Part shown: in pieces, positions 22,260 to 33,820 of the stretch
Layout: each line of letters starts with the position of its first letter
Position numbering within the stretch: position 1 is the first letter of the stretch
Assembly: GCA_051453625.1 (NCBI GenBank)
Contig: JBOZIK010000001.1
Location: 80,304,657-80,368,656 of the forward strand
DNA: 64,000 nucleotides
Direction: 5' to 3'
Source of the DNA: Welwitschia mirabilis
Lineage: Eukaryota > Gnetophyta > Gnetopsida > Welwitschiales
Program-made: the position numbers and the translations under genes
The notes under the pieces: model-generated
Told to the model about the DNA's origin: nothing
What the model saw: only the letters and a program-made list of their open reading frames with translations
Databases searched by the model: none

Positions 22260-23407
22260 TGTTATAGCACTATTTATGCAATATTTCATATTCTTATTAA
22301 ATCTTGTCAATCATAAACATATATTACAAGATACAATATATTAATATAAAAAAGAGTGATCCAGATGTTATAATTCCCTTAAAAACACAAGATAGAAGAA
22401 AGTGAATTAGTTTCAAATGAAATATTAATGTACTTCCTAAGTAGAATCGGATAACAATGCAAGTAAATATACTTATGCAAATGAGATGTAAAACTAATCT
22501 AAATGTAACATCTATTAGATTACCAAGCTAACTTATCATAGATATTATCCATATATAATCTAGATCAATCAGGAAGATTTTTCACAAGATCAAGACTAAC
22601 CTAAGCTATTAGGTGCATCAAACAAAATATAAAAATAATGTAAGTTAATATATAAAATAAAATGAAACACATCTAAGCTACTAATATCAACCTTAACAAA
22701 GGTTTCCCTTAGTATCCGTATCATAGATGAAACTATCATAGAATCATAAGAAATATAAACCATAAGGGAGATGCATATAACAAAAGATATAAAAAGAAAA
22801 ATAGAGTTTTAAGTATATTCAAATCAACATTTATGTTACAACATAGTAGTGCCTCAATTAAGGATACATAGCCCAACACTAAGAAAGAGGTCTCTTTGTA
22901 ATAACAAAAATGAATCTCCTGCCCTTCAATCTTCTGTTATGAGAATTTTTAGTATTAAAGAAGATAAAGCTAGAGTGAAGGACAAAGGAGGTATTTACTA
23001 TAAATGAATACTTAAAAAATAATAAATATTAATAAATGCAATACAACCCTAATAGCAGTGCTAAAGGTGCATGACATATGATGAACGTCTGGTGAATTTT
23101 AGTGAATAGTTATTTTTAGGTTTCATCCTACTAGTTGTCTTAACACCATAGGAGATTATGCCATATTATATAGGATCTACATCAGCTACCAATTTGGTCT
23201 AGTAAGCATCCTAGTTAGCAAAAATTCTTCTGTTATTCATACTATCATCCAAAGAATAAGGTGAACAGTTATTTAATGAAGATTGTATGTTTTTATTATA
23301 TTTTCCTTAGCTCTCAATTATCATCAAAACTCATCATAGACTTATCTAATGTCTTCCAAAACTACTTAAAATACCTTGTTAAATACATACACTTTGGTAG
23401 TGCAACA
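22260..23407 (-). mobile_element. 5' LTR of gypsy element A
   Basis: Partner of 11370-12585 (see there). Its outer right end reads GTATGTATTT...GTGCAACA in inverted form, ending at 23407. The left end TGTTATAGC abuts the primer site. Confidence 0.75.
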
Positions 23408-24950
23408 AATAACTTAAGTTAATTTTTAAGGATCTTATCATAGTGTAGTTAATGAAAAACTACTGTAAATTATTTTTATTTCATAATTAATTAACTATTA
23501 ATTTTTTATTACAACATCTCTTTAAAACCATAATGTCTTCAAGTATAGAAAGATTATTAAATAAAAATATATAAGTAATCTAAGTATATAAGGTAATTTA
23601 TTATTAGGAATTTTAAGCTAAATTATTTATACATAATATTTTGTTAGAAAAAGTATCTCTTTTATATTTTTTTCTTTTACCTTACTTTAAATACATATAC
23701 TTATAAGGGTTTCCATTGTATTATTTTAAGTAAAAATATTCCTTAATTTATTATTTATTTTCTTGACTTTTGTTATAGTTATATATGACTTAGATAACTA
23801 AGTATGTCTTAATAATCATGCTTGGGCTATACTTTCTTTTGTTTATCTTCATTGTACATAACCATAGTAGATTATCATATGATCATGGAAAAATGCTTTT
23901 AGGGTTGAAATACTTTTAAGTATGGATTAGTTTTTTTTTTAAAGTATATTATTTAGGTGTGATTTCATACATTTTGAATATTCTTATTATTATTATGAAA
24001 AATAAAAAAAAATATTTTCTTTGTTTATATTTTTATTACTATAATCTTAAATATAAAGATGTTCATGTATGATTGATTCTCTTTTGCATGATTATTTCTA
24101 TAATATGAACCCAATGATGATTAGAATTATTATAAATGGGTAAATAATACATTAAATATCTAAATTAGATATAATTTTATGCATGCATTTGTATGGTACA
24201 TTCATTGAATGAAACAAAAAATTAAAATAATCCTCATAATGATCATTCCCATACTTAGATTTCATTATTAAGGTGGTTTGAATTGCATTTTTTAAATAAT
24301 ACCTTTTAAGAAGTGGATTTGATCACCACTCTTCTACCCTATTCATGTATGAACTTATTGAAACTTAATATCCTAATCCATTGACATTAGTGGATAATGT
24401 TACACCATTGTAAATGTTTCAAGGAAGTGAGGGTTACTTGTAAGCATGCATTCCCCTCATATTATACTTATCACATTTATTGGAGGTATATAAAAGTGAA
24501 GTCTAAGTCTATAGAGTAAAGCCTAATCATGTTTGGAGAGTTTAGAACCTAAATTAAAATTAGCTTACATATAGAGATGGCTATGTATCAAGTGGAAATG
24601 CCATTAATGGGAGTTTTAGCCTCCTATTATATTGATTAGGTATTATCCTAAAACTTAACAATTTATGTTTTGTAATACATTTACATATCCTCAACTATAT
24701 ACAAGATATATCTCCACATAATTAAAAATTAAAATGAAATATGGAATATAAACTATAACATTACTATTGTTTATAAACAAAAATAACTTATAAATTACTT
24801 ATAGATAAATGTATAATGATATTTTCTATTTTTTACTAGAATATAAAAATGATAGTAAAGAATAAGTACAATTTGATATTATGTTTTTTTATGTCTATTA
24901 GTTAATAATATTAATATGTGTATATATTTATAGTGATTAATTTGAATAAC
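23408..24950 (+). mobile_element. Chromovirus LTR, right half (after element A)
   Basis: Aligns by eye with 53400-54480. Shared landmarks in order: TGCATTTGTATGGTA, ATCACCACTCTTCTACCCTA, GGATAATGTTACACCATT (against GATCATGTTGCACCATC), TAAGCATGCATTCC, AATCATGTTTGGAGAG and GAAATGCCATTAATGGGAG. It is a long noncoding repeat of LTR character that I attribute to the chromovirus whose 3' LTR starts at 9457. The right boundary (24.9-25.0 kb) is unresolved. Confidence 0.45.
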
Positions 24951-25733
24951 AAAATTTAGGGGATTACATTTTACCTATAAAAGGACCAAGTACGCTCATT
25001 TGTAATGATTTTTTAGTGATGAAAGCATTGTATTCCTTAGAGCATAGGATCTTCATTATGTCTTTTTAAGCTCTTCCTTTAGGAGCAGGCTAAACTCAAG
25101 GCTATTCTAATTATTTTCTATTAACATTAGTTTTCTTTCTTTAATGTATTGCGATTCCTATTATTTAATGAAATAGAGTAGATATCCCTTCCTAAATTTA
25201 GATTGCAATTTGCATTATACTTTTAATGCTTAGATGAAGCTACATGTTTATAAAGTAATCGTATTTTTTAAGTGAGTTTCTTTTTTCCACATTTCATTTT
25301 ATAATTTATCTTGCTTAATGATCTTTAGGCATTTTTTCTTACTTTCATTCTTGCATTAGATCAAAGTAACTAAGATATCTCATCACTACTCATGTGGTAA
25401 ATTAGATTATGTTATTAGGACTTGAGCCATAATGAATTTGCCATTTTAAGATTTATCCAAGAATTCACATTATATTATTGAACTAAAGACTCTATTATTA
25501 GAAAATTTAGGCTAGTCCTTTGAAGTTAGTTCACTTTTATAATTTTTCCATCAAAAATAATTTTTATCATAATCTTGAGTTACATTTTGTTTTGAATATT
25601 TTGCTAGTTAAAGAAGTATTATGTTATCACTATGTTATTTTTATCTAGATTTATTTCTATGAATTGTATGACACTGAAACTTCACTATAATGTGAATATT
25701 CATTAATTCTTATAAAATGTTTCTCAAATAATG
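24951..25733 (+). mobile_element. 5' LTR (3' portion) of gypsy element H
   Basis: A TATA-like CCTATAAAAGGAC at 24975-24990 precedes a noncoding stretch that ends just before a primer site at 25737. The LTR start is not resolved because it merges with the chromovirus LTR repeat. This LTR does not resemble the family shared by elements A-G. Confidence 0.5.
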
Positions 25734-25736
25734 TTT

Positions 25737-25754
25737 TGGCATCATTGCCAAGGA
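25737..25754 (+). other. Primer-binding site of H (tRNA-Asp type)
   Basis: TGGCATCATTGCCAAGGA differs from the usual plant Tat/Athila site (TGGCGCCGTTGCCGGGGA) mostly by transitions. It fixes the strand and start of element H. Confidence 0.7.
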
Positions 25755-26480
25755 TAATGATATGATAGCTTCATAGTACACACATAATTATTTTATTTAT
25801 TACATTTTAGTTTAATTTTTAATTTTCTTACATCTCCAAGGATTAGTACTAGATCTTTCTAGTGTCACCAGAATTGTTCCTACTTTCTTTTTTGCATTTT
25901 TTTACATTTCTATAATTTCAACTTGTGGGTACTTATCCATTTCTAGTAATATTCAAAATGGTCCTTTTTTAAGTTTTGTGAATTTTTCATTAAGTATTTT
26001 AATATAACTTAAATATTTTACAATAATAATCTTTATGATTATAGGAGTAAGAAGTTTTCTATAGGTTTGTTGCTGAAATGAAAAATAAAAATCATTAATG
26101 ATAAAAACCTATAAGAATTTTTCTTTTTTAATTTTCTTTTCTAAATTTTAAACTTAGTAGCTTTAATTTTCTTCTACATTTCTATTTTTGTTTGAAAATT
26201 TTTTAAAATAAGAAATATTTAGCTCTCTTCATAAGTTTTATTTTCCATAGTTCTCTATTGTTTTTAGTTATTTATTTATTTTTTACTACTTATGTTTTTC
26301 ACCTCACAACCTAAAGTATTTTGCATTATGAGAACATTAAATCTCTACTTTTTTCAAAACTAAAATCTTCAAATAACTAGTGTTATCCTTGTATCTAATT
26401 AGCAATGCTATCTTTCATGTAAGTTTTATTCTAAAACTTTACCTAGTGTCTCTATTATTTATCTAAAACCATTTCTACCC
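25755..26480 (+). mobile_element. Leader of element H
   Basis: Pyrimidine- and AT-rich DNA between the primer site and readable gag; nothing further is recognised in it. Confidence 0.4.
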
Positions 26481-27162
26481 TTGGGCTCCCTATAAACCCT
26501 ATCATTTTTACATTTATTATACATGTAATGATCAAGGACACCTACTTAGAATCCCATCTAATAAAATTATAGACCCTAGCAATAGTAACGATAATGAATA
26601 GAGATCTCCTTCTAAAGTCCAATTACATGAAAATTTTTATACAAATAATAAAAGCCTCAGCAATCCAACCAAAACATATAATATTTATTTTATAACCTTC
26701 ATTATGATAAGATATATTTTTTAAATTAGAAGTTATTGAAAACTTTAAAAGGTTATTTTCTAAATCAACAGTTAGCTCAAAATCCCAGTTAATATGTATT
26801 TCAAAACTAATAAAATTTCATGACTAATACTCTTCCTAAGCAGACTCTTAGAGCTTATCTTTAGCCACAATTCCTGGGAAAACTATCTTGCATGATCCAA
26901 ATCCTAATTATACATAAATTATATTTTAAACCATTCATTACCCAACTCCTTCCATATTTTTATAGCCTAGAATTAGAATACCCATACTTACCCTTAAAGA
27001 AATTTGAATGCATGTTATTAACCATACCTCAGTTTCCTCAAACTACAGATGCTATTTGATTAGACCTTTTCCTATTATCCTTAAAAGGAAAAGTAAAATC
27101 CTAGTTATACACCTTGAAGTCTCTCTATACTAAGACTTGAACCATCATGAAAAAAATCCTTC
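26481..27162 (+). pseudogene. gag: Gypsy gag of element H, first part
   Basis: Reading through stops and shifts gives LPYFYSLELEYPYLPLKKFE near 26955-27015 and, further on, LFLLSLKGKVKS near 27068-27100. This is the plant Tat-type gag core, usually FHGL...EDPHKHLKEF...FPFSLKDKAKDWL. The gene stops at the inserted LTR at 27163 and resumes at 41687 with the next part of the same gag core. Decayed and non-functional. Confidence 0.6.
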
Positions 27163-28432
27163 TAATGCACTGCCAAATTGTATGTATTTGATGGGGTATT
27201 CTATTTTGCAGGACATTTACACAGGTTTAGATGCAGATCTAAGGATTTTAAAGAGTTGATGAATGATCACTGAAATATGTAATTCTTAGCATATTTAGAG
27301 GCATTTCAAGCACTTTCTAATGCTCGCTGCTTTAGAAGAAGATCATTAATGCTAGAGCTAATTTCTATTGAGTTGGAAAGCTAAGGAGGACTATTATCCC
27401 CACTATTGTCCCCATGACAGACAGGACGATAGCCCTGCACATGCCAAAATAGGATGCTGATTGGACTAGAGCTAGGACTAATGGTATGCTAACTAGATTA
27501 GAGCCAGGATCAATGGAAGCCTTTTTTCTAAGGTTTCATCCCTTATGTCATCCCCATGACATAAAGGATGATAAATCATAATGTATGAAATCTCATCCCA
27601 TTGGTCATCCCTATGGTAGTTAGGATGACACCTGAAATAGTCAGCTAACTTTCATCTATTTCATTCATTTCTTTCTCAAATTAAAGTGTATTTTTTAGCA
27701 CATTTTAAGTGATAGTTTTGCTTTCTGAGTTGTATAAGTAAACCTTAATTTAACTCTCTTATTCATCTTCATTTATACTATATAGTCTCATAATAGGAGG
27801 TTGAAGGGTAGAAGATACATATTGAGAGTTATAAAAAGATGTTTCCTTGGTGAAGGGCTATGAGTGCTCTATTGAGACTTGGTTATTTTGTAACCAAAAT
27901 TATGGTTGAATTTAAACATAAAAATTTGTTTTATTTGTGAATTTAATTTTGGTATATTTTCCTTATGGTTTATGTTGTTACTAATTCAATGATAGTCTCT
28001 TTAATGATAGAGGTCTTAAGGACAACCTTCGTTAAGGTTGAAGAAGATAGTTTAAAAATCATTTTCTATTTCATTTCTTTAACTTATTTGATAGATTAAG
28101 TTTTTAGTCTTGGTTAGTAATAGTCTTCTTTGCTGATTTAGGTTATACAAGACTGATCTTCCTGACAACTCGATTCAGTACTCAAATAGGTGTTCACCTA
28201 GGTCTAGTTTCACTTGCATTGCATTACATCTTTACTTCTTGTACTATTATTAAGTCTTAGTTATCATATTCTCTTTGGAAATCAATTATCCTTATTCTTT
28301 TACACACCTTCAATGGGTTGTGACATTTGCATCACTTCCATTCATACTAGAGTGTGTAATTTTTAATATATAAATTTGTGATTTTTAAGATCGATTAAGA
28401 TAAAAAGGGTTGCAAAAATATACATCATAACA
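27163..28432 (+). mobile_element. 5' LTR of the composite gypsy insertion (N/B)
   Basis: It begins at 27163 (TAATGCACTGCC; the ancestral TGTTG is mutated) and ends CATAACA at 28432, giving about 1.27 kb. It aligns with 40481-41681. Two hairpin modules lie in U3: 27390-27432, and 27537-27570, whose arms CATCCCTTATGTCAT and ATGACATAAAGGATG pair at 14 of 15 positions around CCCC. The R/U5 part includes the TTGGTGAAGGGCTATGAG block common to the family. Confidence 0.75.
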
Positions 28433-28435
28433 TCT

Positions 28436-28453
28436 TGGTGTCATTACTAGGGA
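28436..28453 (+). other. Primer-binding site (tRNA-Asp type)
   Basis: TGGTGTCATTACTAGGGA, three bases after the LTR end, is a transition-decayed version of the Tat/Athila tRNA-Asp site. Confidence 0.7.
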
Positions 28454-28594
28454 AGCCTGTTGAGGATCATAAGGATCATAATCATTTACATGAGTAAATC
28501 AGATTTCTATTTGGTTATTTATCTATAGCAACATTGTATTTTTAGTTGATTACTATAGGTTTTCTATTTTTTGTAGTTTATAATAATAGTTGTT

Positions 28595-28960
28595 ATTTCT
28601 CTATCATCCTCATGACATTGAGAATGACAACACAGATTTCCTAATTACTTTCTATATATGAATTTTTCTTTTGATTTTTATTTTAATAGTAAAATAGCTA
28701 TCGTTTTCCCTATCATCCTCATGACAAGGTAAATGATATACTTTATTTCCATTTTCTTCATTTTGTTTTTGGGTTATATCAAATTTTAGCTTTTTACTTT
28801 TTGTTTTCATCATTCCCTATGTTGTCCCAATGACACAAAGAATAATAGTCTTTATGTCTATTTTTAGCTTTTGGCTTTCTATTAAATTTCTATTTTTTAT
28901 TTCTAATTTTTGTTTTTGTCATTCTCTCTGTTATTCCATGGATAGAATAAAAACTATTAG
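28595..28960 (+). repeat. Leader array of four hairpin-bearing units of about 95-110 bp
   Basis: Hairpin modules sit at 28601-28631, 28710-28740, 28810-28849 and 28919-28950. They are separated by similar T-rich spacers (TTTTTAGCTTTTGGC, TTTTTGTTTTTGTCATT), so the unit repeats with a period of about 95-110 bp. Modules read CCTATCATCCTCATGACA and decayed variants. Confidence 0.55.
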
Positions 28961-29520
28961 CTATTTTTAATTTCATTTTCTATTGTTTTCTATCTAAGAA
29001 AGATAATGATATGGTCAATTTAGGAAGGAAATATAAAATAAAAAAGGGTTAATGAAAGAAAAACATCATAAAAGGATTATTCAACCTCAAATTGGAGTGA
29101 GGAACATAATCCCCAAGTGCGTACAATACTCCTTCTAATTTTATTTTTCTTTAAGTCCAATTCTATGAAAGAACTTTTTTTTAAGAAGATAAATTAGAAG
29201 ACAATAGAGGTTATACATTTGTTAAGAATCTTGACAATTTTTAATAAAAAGATAAAACATTAAAGAAAATAGAACTTAATTTTTACTATGAACTTATCTT
29301 CATCTTGAATTAGATTCTTTTATTTCATTCTCTCAATTTCAATCATTACAATGAATAGTAACACAATAACCCTTAGGAAAATTCTTTTAAAAGTAGGAGA
29401 AACTTAAAAAATTCTAAGAACAATAGTAAGAAAAAACTTTGAGAAATTTTTATAGAAAGTGGGAGAACAATACAAAATGATGTTAAGAATAGGAATTGGG
29501 CTCCTTCCTCTTTTCGACCT
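28961..29520 (+). mobile_element. Leader / start of internal unit N
   Basis: AT-rich DNA with a possible start ATGAAAGAAAAACATC at 29052. From about 29330 it reads as broken protein-like text in several frames. No gag start similar to A or F is visible. Confidence 0.3.
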
Positions 29521-32220
29521 TTGTATTATTTCCCTCTTCTATTCAAATTTCATAGAGAAATAACAATGAAAATTTTTCACATTTTAGGGATTACACCTCA
29601 TTTAGACTCAACTCTTATAATTATTTTGATAATCCCATCTATCTNNNNNNNNNNNNNNNNNNNNNNNNNNNNNNNNNNNNNNNNNNNNNNNNNNNNNNNN
29701 NNNNNNNNNNNNNNNNNNNNNNNNNNNNNNNNNNNNNNNNNNNNNNNNNNNNNNNNNNNNNNNNNNNNNNNNNNNNNNNNNNNNNNNNNNNNNNNNNNNN
29801 NNNNNNNNNNNNNNNNNNNNNNNNNNNNNNNNNNNNNNNNNNNNNNNNNNNNNNNNNNNNNNNNNNNNNNNNNNNNNNNNNNNNNNNNNNNNNNNNNNNN
29901 NNNNNNNNNNNNNNNNNNNNNNNNNNNNNNNNNNNNNNNNNNNNNNNNNNNNNNNNNNNNNNNNNNNNNNNNNNNNNNNNNNNNNNNNNNNNNNNNNNNN
30001 NNNNNNNNNNNNNNNNNNNNNNNNNNNNNNNNNNNNNNNNNNNNNNNNNNNNNNNNNNNNNNNNNNNNNNNNNNNNNNNNNNNNNNNNNNNNNNNNNNNN
30101 NNNNNNNNNNNNNNNNNNNNNNNNNNNNNNNNNNNNNNNNNNNNNNNNNNNNNNNNNNNNNNNNNNNNNNNNNNNNNNNNNNNNNNNNNNNNNNNNNNNN
30201 NNNNNNNNNNNNNNNNNNNNNNNNNNATGATTCAATGAAATAAATGATTGATGCAATAAATGAAAGATTAGAAATTTTCAATAAAAGTCTAAAACATTTA
30301 AACAACAACTAAAAAATTTAATAGAGACCTTAAAACAAATATTATTAAAAAATCAATATTCTTTTATAATACAACATTCTCAAATCTATCCTACTTCATC
30401 CTACCTTGAGAAAAATGAGAAGAAATTAGAAACAAATTTATTAATTTCAAATAAAAAAGGAAATTTTAGATCAGCATCAACATTCTACTCATTAGGAGAT
30501 GATTAAAGTGGAGATAACATTAACTCAACTCAATATTTTAATAATAGAAATGAGGATAATCATTTATTAGATGATGATATTGAGGTATCAGATTATATCC
30601 ATGGCATCCATTTACTATTAGATAATCTAGATGAAGAATCCACTTATGAAAAATTTGAAAATTCTTTAACCCATAATAGACATAAAGATTAAATTTCTTC
30701 TTCTAATGAATGTAATAAATTAAAAAATAATAACATGAGACAAGATGATAAGAATGGTGAAGAAGAGGATGATAACATTAAAATATTAGATCATATCCTT
30801 AATTTTCACTTAATTTGTAACGAGGATGAAGGAGTCCCACCTTTAAAAAAGTTTAACATATGAGATTAAGGGAGAATTTAAATAATAAAAAAAAGTAGTA
30901 AAGAATTTACATTATAAAGGGAGTTGTCCACTCTTATCATCTAGATGACAATCTAAGATGACAGTTAATAATAGCAACTCAATAACAAAAAATGAGGATT
31001 ACAATATAGAATTAATAAAATTATTTGACAAAGAGAAAGAAGAGTCAAGTCAAGAAATATTAAAATATCTCCCATCACATAATGGAGATAATGAAAAGTT
31101 TTCTTTCTATAATCTTTTTAAGGAATCCACCAATTTAGAAAAGAAAAATAATTTTTAACCAAACAATAATAGGTTCAATAAAGAAAAGCAAGATATAATC
31201 AATGATATAGATAGAGATAATAAAGAAGAGAGATCTATGATCAAAGAACATAATAAAGAAAGTAAAAAAAGCACTCAGTCAAGCAATGATGAGGTCAATA
31301 ATGAGAAGGAGAGGAATAAAAAAGAATAAATTAAAAATCAAATAAACTGAATGGATAATAAACTTATACATTTCAATGAAAAATGCCAACTTAAAGAGTC
31401 TCTACATGTTTCTCTATCTCTTTTACTTGTACTTTCATGCAAAGCCTTAAATAAAATCCTTTCTTCTACTTCTATTTCTACATTACCTTATGATCTTGAT
31501 AATGATAACCTCTTCTTCTTTATCCATTTTGAACATTCAAGTTATTCTTCAAATCACATCCCTATTTTTGAAATTCATGAAACACATCAAGAGTCTACTC
31601 TAAAAATATCTTAATTTTCTTCTTTTAAAACTTCATGTACTATAAAAAGTAACATCTCTTCCTCTTTTGTAAAGTCAACTCTACATTGTTCTTTTAATGA
31701 TTAACCTTTTCAAAAATAAGACTTGGAATATATTGGAACTCTAAATTGAGGAAAACTATACCTTCTTAATCAAAATTCATGCTTAGAATTAAATGTTAAA
31801 AACCTTCTTAGATATGTTAAACCTATCTTAATCACTCAACCTACAAAGTTTATTTCAAAGCCTTAGATCCCAAATTATACAATTAATGTCTTCCATGTTT
31901 AATATCAAGCTTTGAATGGGGTTTATGTTTCAAATACTTTATATCATGAGTTTGATAAGAGATTATTTTTAAATGAGTTATATGAATTTTATATCTCTTA
32001 TATTACTACTGAATCTTGTGGAGACAAAATGTCATGTGGTTATGCTAATTGGAAAAAGTCTCATTTTTTAAATGAAAATCCACATCTTAAATTTTATAAT
32101 AGAAAACTTCTTAATATTACTAGACATTTTAAAGATCCTTTAAAATAATCTTAGATACTTTCTTCAAGAATCTCCTCACATGTATTTTATAATAATACTC
32201 ATGATTTACATCATTTTAAT
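29521..32220 (+). pseudogene. Long decayed ORF of unit N, unknown protein
   Basis: Interrupted protein-like sequence runs from about 29450 to 32220 around gap 29645-30226. The frame of 30958 also holds 31351-31614 and 31912-32148 with only scattered stops; 30408-30861 is in another frame. Visible features: a short helical start (INERLEIFNKSLKHLNNN, 30253-30309); an acidic Asp/Asn/Glu-rich middle (DDDIEVSDYI, GEEEDDNIKILDHI); and a C-terminal part YHEFDKRLFLNELYEFY and SCGDKMSCGYANWKKS (31930-32070). The NIKIL stretch resembles the gag-protease linker of A and B. No zinc knuckle, protease, reverse transcriptase or integrase motif is seen. It sits where gag-pol should be, so it may be the protein of a non-autonomous element. 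I do not recognise the family. Confidence 0.45.
29645..30226. other. Assembly gap (582 N)
   Basis: Falls inside the unknown ORF of unit N. ORFs drawn through it on either strand are artefacts. Confidence 0.97.
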
Positions 32221-33262
32221 AAAATATTTTTTTGTAAATGACATTTATCACTTCTTTATTTCTTATTTGAACTTTTAAATTTGTGTTGTTAAAGTTTTAT
32301 CATTTTATTGTTTTTTCCTCCAATTAACTTTACTAAAAAATGATTATATATCTTTTATGTTTTATCAATTAGTGAATATTTGGTTTGGTCCTTATTTTTC
32401 TGAAAGAATACAATATCCTAAGATCATAGCCTTCAAAAAATTTCTCTTTCTTTTTAATAAAAGTGTTGAATAAATTCTAGAATTTAAATAAACTTTATTT
32501 TTATTTTTCTTAGGTATTTGCTTTTTATTTTACGATTGTTATGCTTTTGTCTTTGATTTTTATTTTAAGTGATAAATTAATCTCAAAATGATAAGATCCT
32601 TATCTTTGAGAGAATAAATTCTAATGGCTATGTTGAGATTTCTATTTGACCACTAAAGAAATTCAAAAAGCTAATAGAAAAAGGTTAAAAATATACGAGC
32701 ATTCTTATGATATAAATATGATAAAAGCACTAGCCTTAGATGTTCTCCTCAATGAGAAGTAATTCTTGCCTATCATTGTTTAAATTTTCTCTTAGCTTAT
32801 TCCTTTAGAGGCTATGATGACATTACTTAATCATTTTTAAAACAAGATTATGTATTTATTTTATTTTCATAACTAGTATTTATACTTGGGCATTTTATAG
32901 TGATAAGATTGAATTCATCCAATCTTAATAAATTCACACATCTATGAAGTTAATCTTTTCTCCTTAATGATGAAAGATCTTATATTGTTTAAGAGTGTTC
33001 TTTTTTATCTTTTATCTTATTACTTCACTTTCATCTTTTAGAATTTTTAATAATGTGGAATATTTATTTTGTGCATTAAAAAAAATAAGAAGAAGAAGAT
33101 AAAGGTGAAGTAAGACCATGATGTTTTATATTTAAGATAACTCAAAAACATGGTCGCCATAAGATAGCTCAAAAACATGGTTGCCATGATGTCCTCCCAC
33201 AAGTACACCAGAGAAAAGTTTCCCAATGGGGACCTTTAGTAGTATAATATGGTAGCTAAGGA
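32221..33262 (+). mobile_element. 3' noncoding region of unit N
   Basis: 32560-33000 parallels 38780-39060 of element B (TTCTAATGGCT, TTGAGATTTCT, ACCACTAAAGAAATT, CTAGCCTTA and CTTAGCTTATTCCTTTAGAGG in the same order). 33127-33262 is part of the conserved block. A 27-bp tandem duplication lies at 33134-33187. The block then joins directly to LTR sequence near 33263, skipping about 1.3 kb present in B. Confidence 0.6.
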
Positions 33263-33720
33263 GGACTATCATCACCACTTTTATGCCCATGAAAAATAGA
33301 ATAATAGCCCCACACATGCTAAAATAGAATGCTAACTAGACTAGAGCTGGAATCCATCGAAGCCTCTTTTTTAAGGGTGTCATCCATCATGTCATCCCCA
33401 TAACATAAAGGAGGATAAATTATAATGTATAAACCATCATGCCCTTAGTTATTTCATAATAGTCAAGATAATACTTGAAGCATCTAGATAACTTTCATCT
33501 GTTTTATACATTTATTTCTTAAATTAAAGTACATTTTTAGTGAATTTTGAGTGATAGTTTTAGCTTTTGAGTTGTATAAATAATGCCTTCTCCTTTGACT
33601 ATTTTATTTATCTTAATTTGTACTAAATGTTTCCTTGGTAAAGGACTATGCATCCTCCATTGAGTCTTAGCTATTTTGTAATCCATATACTGGTTTAATT
33701 TTAATATAAAACTATATTTT
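33263..33720 (+). mobile_element. Gypsy LTR, partial, between units N and B
   Basis: Starts inside U3 (AAGGAGGACTATCATC, equivalent to 27382). It carries a hairpin module at about 33376-33416 and runs to the gap at 33721 at the point equivalent to 41210. The first 220 bp of the LTR are missing. Confidence 0.65.
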
Positions 33721-33820
33721 NNNNNNNNNNNNNNNNNNNNNNNNNNNNNNNNNNNNNNNNNNNNNNNNNNNNNNNNNNNNNNNNNNNNNNNNNNNNNNNN
33801 NNNNNNNNNNNNNNNNNNNN
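33721..33820. other. Assembly gap (100 N)
   Basis: Joins a plus-strand LTR to a minus-strand LTR piece. The missing LTR end, and probably the N-terminal half of the gag of B, should lie here if the order is real. Confidence 0.97.

Noticed and set aside
11365-23412. Target-site duplication of element A
   Set aside because: The flanks AGTAG and AATAA share too little to claim. The shared TAGTG near both ends lies inside or next to LTR sequence.
28436-28453. tRNA gene at the primer-binding sites
   Set aside because: Only an 18-base match complementary to a tRNA 3' end next to an LTR; no cloverleaf is possible in the surroundings.
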